Shown here: piece after piece, positions 12,001 to 16,504 of the stretch
Numbering within the stretch: position 1 is the first letter of the stretch
Layout of the letters: every line of letters starts with the position of its first letter
Origin: Ectocarpus siliculosus
Taxonomy: Eukaryota > Sar > Phaeophyceae > Ectocarpales > Ectocarpaceae
NCBI GenBank assembly: GCA_000310025.1
Contig: FN648784.1
Location: 21,237-43,431, forward strand
Direction of reading: 5' to 3'
Length of the DNA: 22,195 nt
Position numbers and translations under genes: made by a program
The notes under the pieces: model-generated
Database searches by the model: none
Told to the model about the DNA's origin: nothing
What the model saw: the letters and a program-made list of their open reading frames with translations, nothing else

Positions 12001-13044
12001 GCAGATACGTTCATGACACAACATGAAGCCAACCCTCGGCCGCAAAAGAGCAAAACGCACAACAAAGAAAACGGCATGACCACTGCAGCGGGCATCCTCC
12101 GGTATCCGAAAAGGAACGCGTGGTCTCCAACCGTCAAGGAGCCAGGTGCACAGGTATGTGCATGTAGCCCTTACACCGCACCTGTCCTCCCACGGTCGAT
12201 GAGCGCAGGAGCGATTTCACCACGCGATCCAGAAGGTCTGCCATGGAGGACCTGTGCTGAAGTGACGCGTGGCGCGGCAGAGGTGCGTGGGCCTCCCCTG
12301 GCACCGCTTGTACAGGAGAAGGGTGGAAGGCGACAAGGGTTTCCTTCAACATCTGACAGAAGACGGACGATAGGGAGGGCGTGGGGGTAAGGCAAGCATA
12401 CAAGCCGCTGATGCCCAAAGGCGCCCGGTGGGACACGTTCAAAATCGTGTATGAGGAGCAACCGACAGAGCAAGGCAGGTAGTAGCGAGCCACATGCTGC
12501 CGCAAGAAAAGGGCCTTGTAGATGTGCTGCCGACAACCAACCCCGAATCCCCAAAAGAGCGCAGCCCTACCATTTAGCCAAAAGATACACCGCGAAACGT
12601 ATGCTTGCAACGGTAAGTCGGGCCCGCGTACAGCAGTAGCCCTCGGTCTGCAACTGACAAACAAGAAATACACCAACGCGGTGCATTGCTTGGCAGATAA
12701 TTTGCGACGCATGCTCACGCGGTATTGGGTACAATAGTTTCGTTTGCTGTCTCATGAATCAAGCTCCGGCCTCTAGCACTCCCACCAGCTATGGAGCTAC
12801 GGACCTTCTTGTACTCCGGGCCGTCATCCTGGCGGCTAAGGTACGAGGCAGGTCCGCCGCAGCCCTCGATTGCGGCCAGGGACGCAGAGCCAGGCGCTGC
12901 TGCCGCCGCGACAGCTTGCAACCACACCCCGAGATACGAGTCGAGGTTGACCGCGTTCGGATAGATGAGCTTCAGCATCCACCGTCCATCGGGACTTTGG
13001 CCCTTTCCAGGAGACTGGCACCGTCCGCCTTGCACCGGTGGCAT
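1..13044 (-). CDS. TERT: Telomerase reverse transcriptase, 17 exons seen, 3' end outside the window
   Basis: This gene encodes the catalytic protein of telomerase, which copies an RNA template onto chromosome ends in the nucleus. The exons I place are 13044-12786, 12306-12182, 11819-11550, 11141-10696, 10267-9723, 9492-8984, 8228-8129, 7736-7585, 7004-6897, 6112-5543, 4516-4431, 3155-2969, 2202-2185, 1505-1122, 813-713, 234-107 and 48-18. They give TEN, CP, QFP, T, 1, 2, IFD and A in the standard TERT order. All junctions keep phase except 1122/813. About 1,250 codons precede the end of motif A, roughly 500 more than in human TERT, because of simple-sequence inserts. Motifs B' to E, with the other catalytic aspartates, must lie left of position 1. 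The combination of TEN, T motif and RT fingers excludes ordinary retroelement RTs. The introns, including those at 1506-2184, 2203-2968, 6113-6896, 7005-7584 and 8229-8983, show nothing else I can name. Confidence 0.93.
18..48 (-). CDS. TERT: TERT exon 17: tentative, near the left edge
   Basis: After cacgctgcag a phase 2 reading gives TFDYLAYAYL before a weak GTATTC donor; the frame closes soon after. It could correspond to the helix before motif B' (LFDVFLRF in human). With the sequence ending 17 bases later this is only a candidate. Confidence 0.3.
107..234 (-). CDS. TERT: TERT exon 16: segment between motifs A and B'
   Basis: After ggttctcag the frame reads VNHVKEAVAMEDLVQF and, further on, VDTIFTDQVVYGIVN, ending AG|gtactg in phase 2. 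Position and length suit the poorly conserved part between motif A and motif B', which in other TERTs includes a VSTLTDL/VxxD segment. Recognition is by position and loose similarity rather than by a diagnostic motif. The splice sites are good. Confidence 0.7.
713..813 (-). CDS. TERT: TERT exon 15: segment after motif A
   Basis: The exon encodes RLMDVVRPLVTSEDYVVQKY followed by KSHPFKAMGRVQ. This matches the segment after motif A in TERT (DRLTEVI...YxVxxYxVV). The acceptor gtctcgtgtgatgacag gives phase 1 for this frame, while exon 14 ends in phase 0, so the simple join runs into a stop. The donor is either CAG|gcaaga (GC type) or AGA|gtacag, both phase 0 with exon 16. The protein match makes the exon itself solid. 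Confidence 0.82.
1122..1505 (-). CDS. TERT: TERT exon 14: IFD, polyglutamine insert and RT motif A
   Basis: This 128-codon exon is phase 0 at both apparent ends (ctaccaccacag and CAG|gtgtgt). It begins VLKNEYVKNPSLVGAGVFGL, matching the start of the insertion in fingers domain, and ends LYFASVDIKHCYDTVDQ, RT motif A. The first Asp of VDIKHCYD is one of the metal-binding catalytic residues. Between these blocks is an insert of some 65 residues with Ser, Pro-Gln repeats and seven Gln from the CTG/CAG run at 1282-1306, then a Gly/Arg-rich stretch. The frame stays open through it. Confidence 0.92.
2185..2202 (-). CDS. TERT: TERT exon 13: possible 18-base microexon
   Basis: Six codons, LSNAFH, end at a consensus donor CAT|gtgagt. 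Joined to exon 14 they read LSNAFHVLKNEY, which matches the F-x-VLxYE segment that precedes the IFD in other TERTs. The acceptor cctccaccaacatgcag fits and is in phase 0 with exons 12 and 14. A longer exon reaching back to ctag at 2328-2331 would also be in frame, adding a Gly/Arg-rich insert of about 40 codons. The donor is certain; the start is not. Confidence 0.6.
2969..3155 (-). CDS. TERT: TERT exon 12: RT motifs 1 and 2
   Basis: The acceptor gctcttttgcttcggcag gives phase 2, matching exon 11, and the donor is CCG|gtagat in phase 0. The sequence VSEVRLVPKPNGVRAIANL is RT motif 1 plus motif 2 (LRFIPKPxGxRPI in most TERTs). The lysine and arginine of these fingers motifs contact the incoming nucleotide and template. 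Before it lies a Gly-rich segment shorter than the helix pair found there in vertebrates. The Pro of RPI is Ala here. Confidence 0.9.
3156..4430. other. Longest TERT intron, with a decayed copy of the T-motif exon end
   Basis: This intron separates the T motif from RT motif 1. At 4288-4322 it holds about 33 bases that repeat the end of exon 11 (4430-4462), including the bases for KPVWAKF against KPVWARF. One extra base and the loss of the FYV part show that it is not a working exon. A short tandem pair of about 20 bases lies at 4355-4391. A stretch at 3606-3790 is open on the minus strand but fits no phase. Confidence 0.55.
4431..4516 (-). CDS. TERT: TERT exon 11: T motif
   Basis: The acceptor tttatttttggagcag is strong and phase 0. 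The exon reads LRSLFYVMECETASQE and then FFFRKPVWARF, a clear match to the telomerase-specific T motif (LLRSFFYVTE...FYRKSVW), which binds telomerase RNA. Joined to exon 10 it gives VIVPLLRSLFYV. The donor is AG|gtgtgt in phase 2. A second donor four bases later (T|gtatgt) is possible but does not fit the phase of the next exon. Confidence 0.92.
4517..5542. other. TERT intron, no other content seen
   Basis: The region between exons 10 and 11 carries no open frame that looks coding on either strand and no clear repeat. The AT content rises around 4790-4990. Confidence 0.5.
5543..6112 (-). CDS. TERT: TERT exon 10: TRBD helices with a long basic insert
   Basis: The exon is 190 codons, phase 0 at both ends, from ggcggcag to CTG|gtgggt. 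It starts VTAGMRTSDLEWM, matching the block LTWKMSVRDCAWL, and ends LLEALVLWTFKDVIVPL, matching the helix that leads into the T motif. Between them is an insert of about 140 residues with runs of Pro and Gln (from CGG and CTG repeats at 6007-6049), many Gly, and clusters of Lys and Arg near the end (KKKK, and seven Arg from the repeat at 5641-5661). The open frame through the insert argues that it is translated. The basic clusters could act in nuclear import or RNA contact; that is inference. Confidence 0.85.
6897..7004 (-). CDS. TERT: TERT exon 9: LWGS-xxN block of the RNA-binding domain
   Basis: This 36-codon exon has textbook splice sites (cttattctcttcacag and GAG|gtaaga), phase 0 at both ends. 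It begins IFPTELWGSRRN, which matches the LVPxxLWGSxxN signature just after the QFP block, and continues GIERFVVLRWHETMSVLE, matching the conserved FxSLxxxxxxSLQE helix. With exon 8 upstream and VTAGM downstream it rebuilds a continuous TRBD segment. It is among the surest exons of the gene. Confidence 0.9.
7585..7736 (-). CDS. TERT: TERT exon 8: proline-rich spacer and TRBD helix
   Basis: The acceptor ttgtttgccgtgcag gives phase 1, matching exon 7, and the donor is AGG|gtgagc in phase 0. A Pro-rich segment leads into MATEHRRVVDFLCQACHR, which lines up with the TRBD helix that in human reads VYGFVRACLRRLVP. The conserved LVP-like continuation is found at the start of the next exon (IFPTELWGS), so the join is well supported. 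An alternative acceptor (gttcag, 7672 region) would drop the Pro-rich part but breaks phase with exon 7. Confidence 0.75.
8129..8228 (-). CDS. TERT: TERT exon 7: Ser/Gly/Asp-rich linker
   Basis: The acceptor ccgtctcgcccag and donor AACG|gtgagg bound a 100-base exon, phase 0 in and phase 1 out. It encodes a Gly/Ser run followed by DDSGNISDATLLDEAPTANG. It has no conserved motif of its own; the call rests on good splice sites and on the phase fit to exons on both sides. It continues the acidic spacer of exon 6. A longer version reading through the 46-base segment upstream to 8330 is possible but has a weaker logic. Confidence 0.5.
8984..9492 (-). CDS. TERT: TERT exon 6: long acidic Ser/Glu/Asp-rich linker
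   Basis: The reading frame is open for 509 bases and ends GGAGCG|gtaaga. It encodes about 170 residues rich in Glu, Asp, Ser and Gly, including a run of serines from an AGC repeat (9289-9310) and a run of glutamates (9102-9120). Phase 1 in and phase 0 out fit the neighbours. It lies between the QFP block and the next conserved helix, where other TERTs have a variable spacer. No domain is recognisable. The start is the weakest point: the acceptor aaacag at 9493 has a poor pyrimidine tract, and other acceptors (caag at 9461-9464 region) would shorten it. Confidence 0.6.
9723..10267 (-). CDS. TERT: TERT exon 5: rest of CP motif and QFP motif
   Basis: The acceptor ttcttttttctttcag is very strong and gives phase 2, matching exon 4. 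The exon opens KAGFPRGHVLNP, the second half of CP (GxPxxHVLN). A Gly/Ala-rich stretch follows, then IISRVAHDLVRDAF, matching the LVxxIF helix. RLPKRLRRAVPLFEERIGRAH with LLEAQCPL (9800-9870) matches the QFP block of TRBD, which in human reads PLFxELLxNHxxCPY...HCPL. The end is placed at a phase 1 GTACGG donor. A second donor (TCG|gtacgc, about 29 bases earlier) is possible but does not match the next exon's phase. Confidence 0.83.
10696..11141 (-). CDS. TERT: TERT exon 4: end of TEN, low-complexity linker, CP motif
   Basis: This exon begins phase 0 after ctagcag with LVGRPVPDLCRHLG, the end of the TEN fold. It continues through about 110 residues rich in Ser, Ala, Gly and Pro and ends with LLPRRRMFYSSTFV, the first half of the CP motif of the RNA-binding domain (R...FYS). 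The donor is GTGAG|gttcgt, phase 2. TERTs of many lineages have an unconserved linker at this place, so its length (about 150 codons in all) is not surprising. The linker is encoded partly by CAG/CAC-type runs near 10981-11040. Confidence 0.82.
11550..11819 (-). CDS. TERT: TERT exon 3: core of TEN domain, ends at a GC donor
   Basis: A strong acceptor (ttcttcttctatctttcgtcggcag) opens a 90-codon exon in phase 0, about residues 129-218. It contains NVLSLGCRVAG, which matches the NVLAFG strand of TEN; then FPNTTVNVI; then PWELLLSRIGDDLMFALL, which matches the LLxRxGDDxxxxLL block. It ends NRWYMQ, just where the conserved strand leads into the cysteine/glycine loop. The donor is CAG|gcaagg, a GC rather than GT donor. 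No GT donor nearby keeps the frame into exon 4, and the join gives YMQLVGRPVPDL, which fits the family. Confidence 0.88.
12182..12306 (-). CDS. TERT: TERT exon 2: TEN domain helix
   Basis: The acceptor follows a long pyrimidine run (ctcctgtacaag) and is phase 1, matching exon 1. The exon ends CAG|gtgcgg in phase 0. It encodes roughly residues 87-128 and contains SSMADLLDRVVKSLLRSS, which lines up with the TEN helix that precedes the NVLAFG strand in vertebrate TERT. The larger open frame around it (to 12718) is mostly intron. A second acceptor 9 bases inside the exon (ccag|GGGAG) would keep the frame and cannot be excluded. Confidence 0.7.
12786..13044 (-). CDS. TERT: TERT exon 1: start and first part of TEN domain
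   Basis: The exon runs from the ATG at 13044 (MPPVQGG) to a GTGGGA donor after 12786, ending in phase 1, about residues 1-86. The segment MLKLIYPNAVNLDSYLGVWL resembles the start of the TEN domain, where other TERTs have a leucine-rich helix with a tyrosine. PEYKKVRSSIA matches the next TEN helix. The segment between is rich in Ala and Gly. The TEN domain anchors DNA and supports repeat addition in telomerases. The reading frame stays open well upstream of this ATG, and a second ATG (MLKL) lies about 30 codons in, so the start is uncertain. An upstream 5' exon is also possible. Confidence 0.65.
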
Positions 13045-13848
13045 TTCGGAACCCCAACCGCCCCCTGCGTGTTTGAAATTGTCCTCTCTCTCGCGAATAC
13101 CCTTTTCCCGCGTCCCTGTAGCTGTAATAGTCGCTCACGGCCTGGACCGAAGGGGGAACATGTTCCTCTACGATGCGCAACTCGCCCCCACCTGTACCTG
13201 TACCCTATGCCATCTAGGGTGCGTGTTGCCGAGGTGCAGGCCAGTTCCAGGTGCCTCTGTCTCCTGTTTCAGTCATGCCCGGCCCAGCGGAACACGTTCG
13301 TTCGTAGAAGTCGTAGATTGGTGCCGGTCGGTCTCGGGACTGTCATGTTTTGTTCCTCGGCATGATACCGCTCGCGTTGGCGCTGAGTATTGTACGTGCA
13401 CACAGACACATCCATTCCAAATCCCCACCTGACCTCAAGTGCACCCCTCCTACTCCTACCTGACAACACGCACCTTGACCTGCTGAGGCCGTGAGGGTTG
13501 TTGGTCTCCCTCACTACGTTCGCGAGAGCTGGTAGGGTGACCCCACGCTTGAATTGTAGACAAGCGGCTGGCTAACGTTAGATATGCTTTCTCCACATGG
13601 GCGAGTTCGGCAAGATTCCGGGAGGGCGCAGGTGAGACCCCTTCCAGCGCATCAGCGTGCTGGTCTTGGTAGCATACATGTAGTAGAACTGCTGTTGGGG
13701 TTAGCCGAGTAGCCACTGCTCGCGGCGCGTCCAATTCGCTCCTCCCTGCGACAAATCTTGATCTTGGTTGTCGAGTGAACACTGCCTGTTTTGTGGAGTC
13801 CAGCTCTCAGCTCTCTTTCTCTCACTCTCAGCTCTCCCTCTCTCGCTC
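13045..13848. promoter_or_regulatory. Upstream region of TERT and CT-rich tract
   Basis: This gap lies 5' of the TERT start on the minus strand. No TATA box is visible close to 13044, and the TERT frame stays open upstream, so part of it may be 5' leader or coding. At 13798-13847 is a run built on CAGCTCTC and CTCTCT units, a pyrimidine tract on the plus strand directly before a TATA-like box. I see no gene here. Confidence 0.35.
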
Positions 13849-13858
13849 AAAATATAAG
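13849..13858 (+). promoter_or_regulatory. TATA-like box, plus strand
   Basis: The sequence AAAATATAAG follows a CT-rich tract and lies about 45 bases before an ATG at 13902, a spacing that allows a start site near 13880. The call is from sequence and position only. Confidence 0.35.
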
Positions 13859-13901
13859 TCAGTGGCTCTATAGAGTACAGATCAGCAGACAGCTCCTCAC
13901 G

Positions 13902-14556
13902 ATGGTCTACAGAACCAAGAGGTAGGGGCTAAACGCATGCCTGCACTTTCCGTGTCCGGGCCATCTCGCACCCTGTGCCGGCTCCCGAAAATATCCCCAG
14001 TCTAGACTACATATATATGTCGACAGATATGTGAGCACTCCGTTGCGAGCCAAAAAAGAAAGGAAATTACCCAACACCAATTGGTTTTTGGATGGCCGTG
14101 TGAGGATTAGCTCGGCCGGTGCAACACCACGGCGGCGATAATACTCCATTCCCCCATCCCCCCTCTCTCCCTCTTAGATTCTTTTTTTTGTCGCTGGGTG
14201 CAAGCTGGATGAGGCCTGTTCCTTGTTCTATTTCCCGTTTTTTCTCTTTTCTCTTCCTCTTTGGCCTGGTTCGATCGTCTCTCCCGGTTTGTTTTGACCG
14301 CAGCAGGAGCAGCGGCAGCAGCAATGACGACAACAACAACAACAACACTACACTACACTTTGTACATTTTAGTAAAGGCGACCGTAGTCCAACAACCTTG
14401 ATCTTTGGACAAGGCACATCCAACAAGATTGCGTTCAGCTTTGGGTGGAAGCATCCTTCCCCCATACATGCAGTCAAAATCATGTTGTGTTCGCGAACGA
14501 TCCGTATCCTCCACAGAATTGCTCCTCGAGCCGTGTACGCTTGGTGGGCGTGGTGA
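13902..14556 (+). CDS. Possible two-exon small protein, unknown function
   Basis: I do not recognise this product. A first exon 13902-13921 (MVYRTK, donor AG|gtaggg, phase 2) can join a second exon 14304-14556 behind an exceptionally strong pyrimidine tract (14217-14303, ending gaccgcag). The phases fit. The product would be 90 residues: a Ser/Asn-rich start with a run of Asn from AAC repeats, then SKGDRSPTTLIFGQG and FGWKHPSP, ending in TGA at 14554. AATAAA follows at 14558-14563. A TATA-like box lies upstream. Support is circumstantial: no homology, and a very short first exon. Confidence 0.33.
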
Positions 14557-14557
14557 G

Positions 14558-14563
14558 AATAAA
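14558..14563 (+). terminator. AATAAA polyadenylation signal
   Basis: A canonical AATAAA sits one base after the stop of the possible small plus-strand gene. It is the only clear one linked to a gene here, but such hexamers also occur by chance. Confidence 0.3.
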
Positions 14564-14577
14564 GTGTTCAACAGGCT

Positions 14578-14988
14578 TCAATCAACAAAATAGTCAACCG
14601 CAGCTACGGGATATCTGAACGTGATACATTCTTGAAGAGCTATTTCGCAGCACTGAGTGCACCAAGGGAACAAAAGAGTTGAACAACGCTGTATTGGCGC
14701 CACGGACGCTGTGCCAGTGAAATCGTAGTCAAGGGCCCGAACACAAGTTGTTTTGGACAAACTTGAAGCTTCTCGAACGGATCTCGTGCCGTTCTTCATC
14801 GGCACAATCACATGATTGACCTGGGAACTGATGGGCCCCGTGCTGATCTCCAACTCTGTAGTCAACGGGTCGAGGTCAAACCTTGCCTGCTGTAACCATT
14901 TGTGCTGATTCTCTGGATGGGTTGGCTGGGGTGCGCTGTGCTGATGAAGAGATGGAAAAAACTTCGTCTGTGACGCTTGCTTAGACAT
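14578..14988 (-). CDS. Unrecognised 136-codon open frame
   Basis: The frame runs from a true ATG at 14988 (MSKQASQTKFF) to TGA at 14578 without interruption. The composition is mixed and protein-like, unlike the simple-sequence frames elsewhere, with segments such as QHKWLQQARFDLDPL and SSQVNHVIVPMKNGT. No signal peptide, membrane span or known motif is evident. A TATA-like TAAAATATATTT lies about 70 bases upstream on the same strand. It faces the possible small gene on the plus strand, their ends 21 bases apart. It may be an intronless gene, an exon, or a remnant of a mobile element. Confidence 0.4.
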   Translation of the reverse strand: MSKQASQTKFFPSLHQHSAPQPTHPENQHKWLQQARFDLDPLTTELEISTGPISSQVNHVIVPMKNGTRSVREASSLSKTTCVRALDYDFTGTASVAPIQRCSTLLFPWCTQCCEIALQECITFRYPVAAVDYFVD

Positions 14989-15057
14989 GGATGGACAATG
15001 CTCACCGCGGCTATTGAAAAATGCTTAGCGGGCGTCCTGACGCTTCTACAAAACGGA

Positions 15058-15068
15058 AATATATTTTA
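15058..15068 (-). promoter_or_regulatory. TATA-like box, minus strand
   Basis: On the minus strand the sequence reads TAAAATATATT, about 70 bases before the ATG at 14988. It sits in an AT-rich gap (15050-15300) that could equally be neutral spacer. No gene is seen between 14989 and 15311. Confidence 0.3.
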
Positions 15069-15311
15069 GCTGGTGATAACAATATTAATATTTTACTGGA
15101 AAAGTGTTCTTCGAGCCGTGACCGGTAGACACTATTTATATTCGAGTCCAACAACCGCTACCATTTTTTTTCTTCAACGGTGGCCATATCCAAAGCTTGC
15201 TGAAATCGCTCCACACTAACTATTCATTCACCATTGTCATTCCCCAACTCGTTGGTCTAACCTGTCTGTATCGCACAAAAATATAACGGTGACGTACACC
15301 CGGCAGGCTTC

Positions 15312-15695
15312 AGTTTACCCATCATTCACACCCTCAAAATGATTGACGCTGGCTTCTCAGCATCGGTGCTATAGGGTGGATGTATTTAATCTCCACACTC
15401 GTAGGTTTTGTGGCTCAGTGCGTTGCAGTGTTGATTTTTGTGCTGCTGTTGGAAAACAATGCGATTTGTGTCTAACTTAGATGTTGCTTACCTCAATGGA
15501 CGTGCTGCTGCTGCATAGAACGGTGGAAATGACGGCAGGATCACATTGACGGGGCCACGACTGCTGCCCGCGATGGGTCAACCTCGACTCGGAGCATCAG
15601 ACAGGTTCGGTGGCGAAGCAGCGTTCAGGTGGAACGTCGACGCATTAAACGCCACCAGGCCGACTCTGGCGACGGCAGAAGCAGCTGCAGCGGTC
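15312..15695 (+). repeat. Repeat module copy A (direct)
   Basis: This copy starts at AGTTTACCCATCATTCACACC and runs through GCATCGGTGCT, ATCTCCACACTCGTAGG, GGACGTGCTGCTGCTGCATAG and GGCCACGACTGCTGCCC to AGGCCGACTCTGGCGACGG. The same landmarks occur in copy C in the same order. Its last 300 bases encode a diverged version of the kinase-like gene's first exon (TGPRLLPA, then RLGA), but the equivalent of the start codon is ATT-GAC, so it lacks the ATG. Confidence 0.8.
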
Positions 15696-16030
15696 GTTGC
15701 AGCTACTCCTGTCGTTGCTCCGGTCGGCCTCATGGCGTTCAGCGCGATCATGTTGCGCTTGAACGCTGCTTCGCCACGGAATCGGAATGAGTTGACACAT
15801 CGCGGGCAGCGGTCGTGGTCCCGTCAACGTTTTCCTGCCGTCATTGCCGCCATCCTATGCAGCAGCACCAGCTGCACGTTCGTAAAGGTTATCACTATCT
15901 AAGTAGGACAAATACTTATCGCTTTTCGGGTGTGATTGTTTTTCAACAGCAGCGCCCAAAGGCAGATGAGCCACAACACCTACGAGTGTGGAGATAAAGT
16001 AAACCCACCCAACAGCACCGATGCTAGTTA
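15696..16030 (-). repeat. Repeat module copy B (inverted)
   Basis: Read on the minus strand from about 16025, this copy gives AGCATCGGTGCTGTTGGGTGG, ATCTCCACACTCGTAGGTG, TGCTGCTGCATAGGATGG, GACCACGACCGCTGCCCGC, GGCGAAGCAGCGTTCAA and AGGCCGAC. It faces copy A tail to tail; the join near 15695 is itself a rough palindrome (AGGCCGAC ... GTCGGCCT at 15656-15728). It faces copy C head to head across about 50 bases. The two halves A and B share GGCGAAGCAGCGTTCA, absent from C, so they are closer to each other than to C. Confidence 0.8.
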
Positions 16031-16440
16031 GTTTGCCCATCAATCACACCCTTCTAACAATGGCGCTTGCTTCTCAGCATCGGTGCTGTTGAGTGGGTGT
16101 ATTTTATCTCCTCGCTCGTACGTGTTGCGGCTCAATGCGTTGCGGTTGGTTTTGGTTGTGCTGTCGGAAAGCAATCACACACGCAAAGCAATACGTTTCT
16201 TGCTTTGTCAATGACAACCTTCTGCGGACGTGCTGCTGCTGCTACTCTTGCCGCATAGTATGGCGATCATGTCGGCACGATGGCATTGATGGGGCCGGGA
16301 CTGCTGCCCCCGCCTCGACTCGGAGCACCCGAGCGGCTTAGGCTCAATATGAACGAGCTGAACGCAGCGAGGCCGACTCGGGCAACCGGACGAGCAGCGG
16401 CGACGGCGGCAGCGGCCGCGGCAGCAGCGGCAGCGGCAGC
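16030..16440 (+). repeat. Repeat module copy C (direct), holds exon 1 of the kinase-like gene
   Basis: This copy starts at AGTTTGCCCATCAATCACACC and carries the same landmarks as copy A: GCATCGGTGCTG, TTTATCTCC, GGACGTGCTGCTGCTGCTAC, and GGGCCGGGACTGCTGCCC followed by CCTCGACTCGGAGCA. The first exon of the downstream gene begins inside it at 16280. Promoter and leader of that gene are therefore part of the repeated unit. Confidence 0.8.
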
Positions 16441-16504
16441 TGCAACTATCCCCGGGAAGGAGGGATACATTGCCCGGTTGGAGCACCAGCTGCGGCACAT
16501 GGCG
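16280..16504 (+). CDS. Kinase-like gene exon 1: Ala-rich start
   Basis: The 75-codon exon begins MALMGPGLLPPPRLGAPERL, then NMNELNAARPTRATG and a run of about 17 alanines from GCG/GCA repeats (16399-16442), and ends EGYIARLEHQLRHMA before GCG|gtaagc in phase 0. The final heptads start the coiled coil. An in-frame TAG lies 7 codons upstream of the ATG. The exon is inside repeat copy C. Confidence 0.75.

Noticed and set aside
12307-12718. Upstream part of the 194-codon minus-strand frame
   Set aside because: Only its end (12306-12182) matches TEN. The rest has no similarity and lies between good splice sites, so it is intron.
15645-15827. Minus-strand frame MTGPRPLPA as a separate gene
   Set aside because: It is the inverted copy B of the first-exon module and lacks downstream exons.
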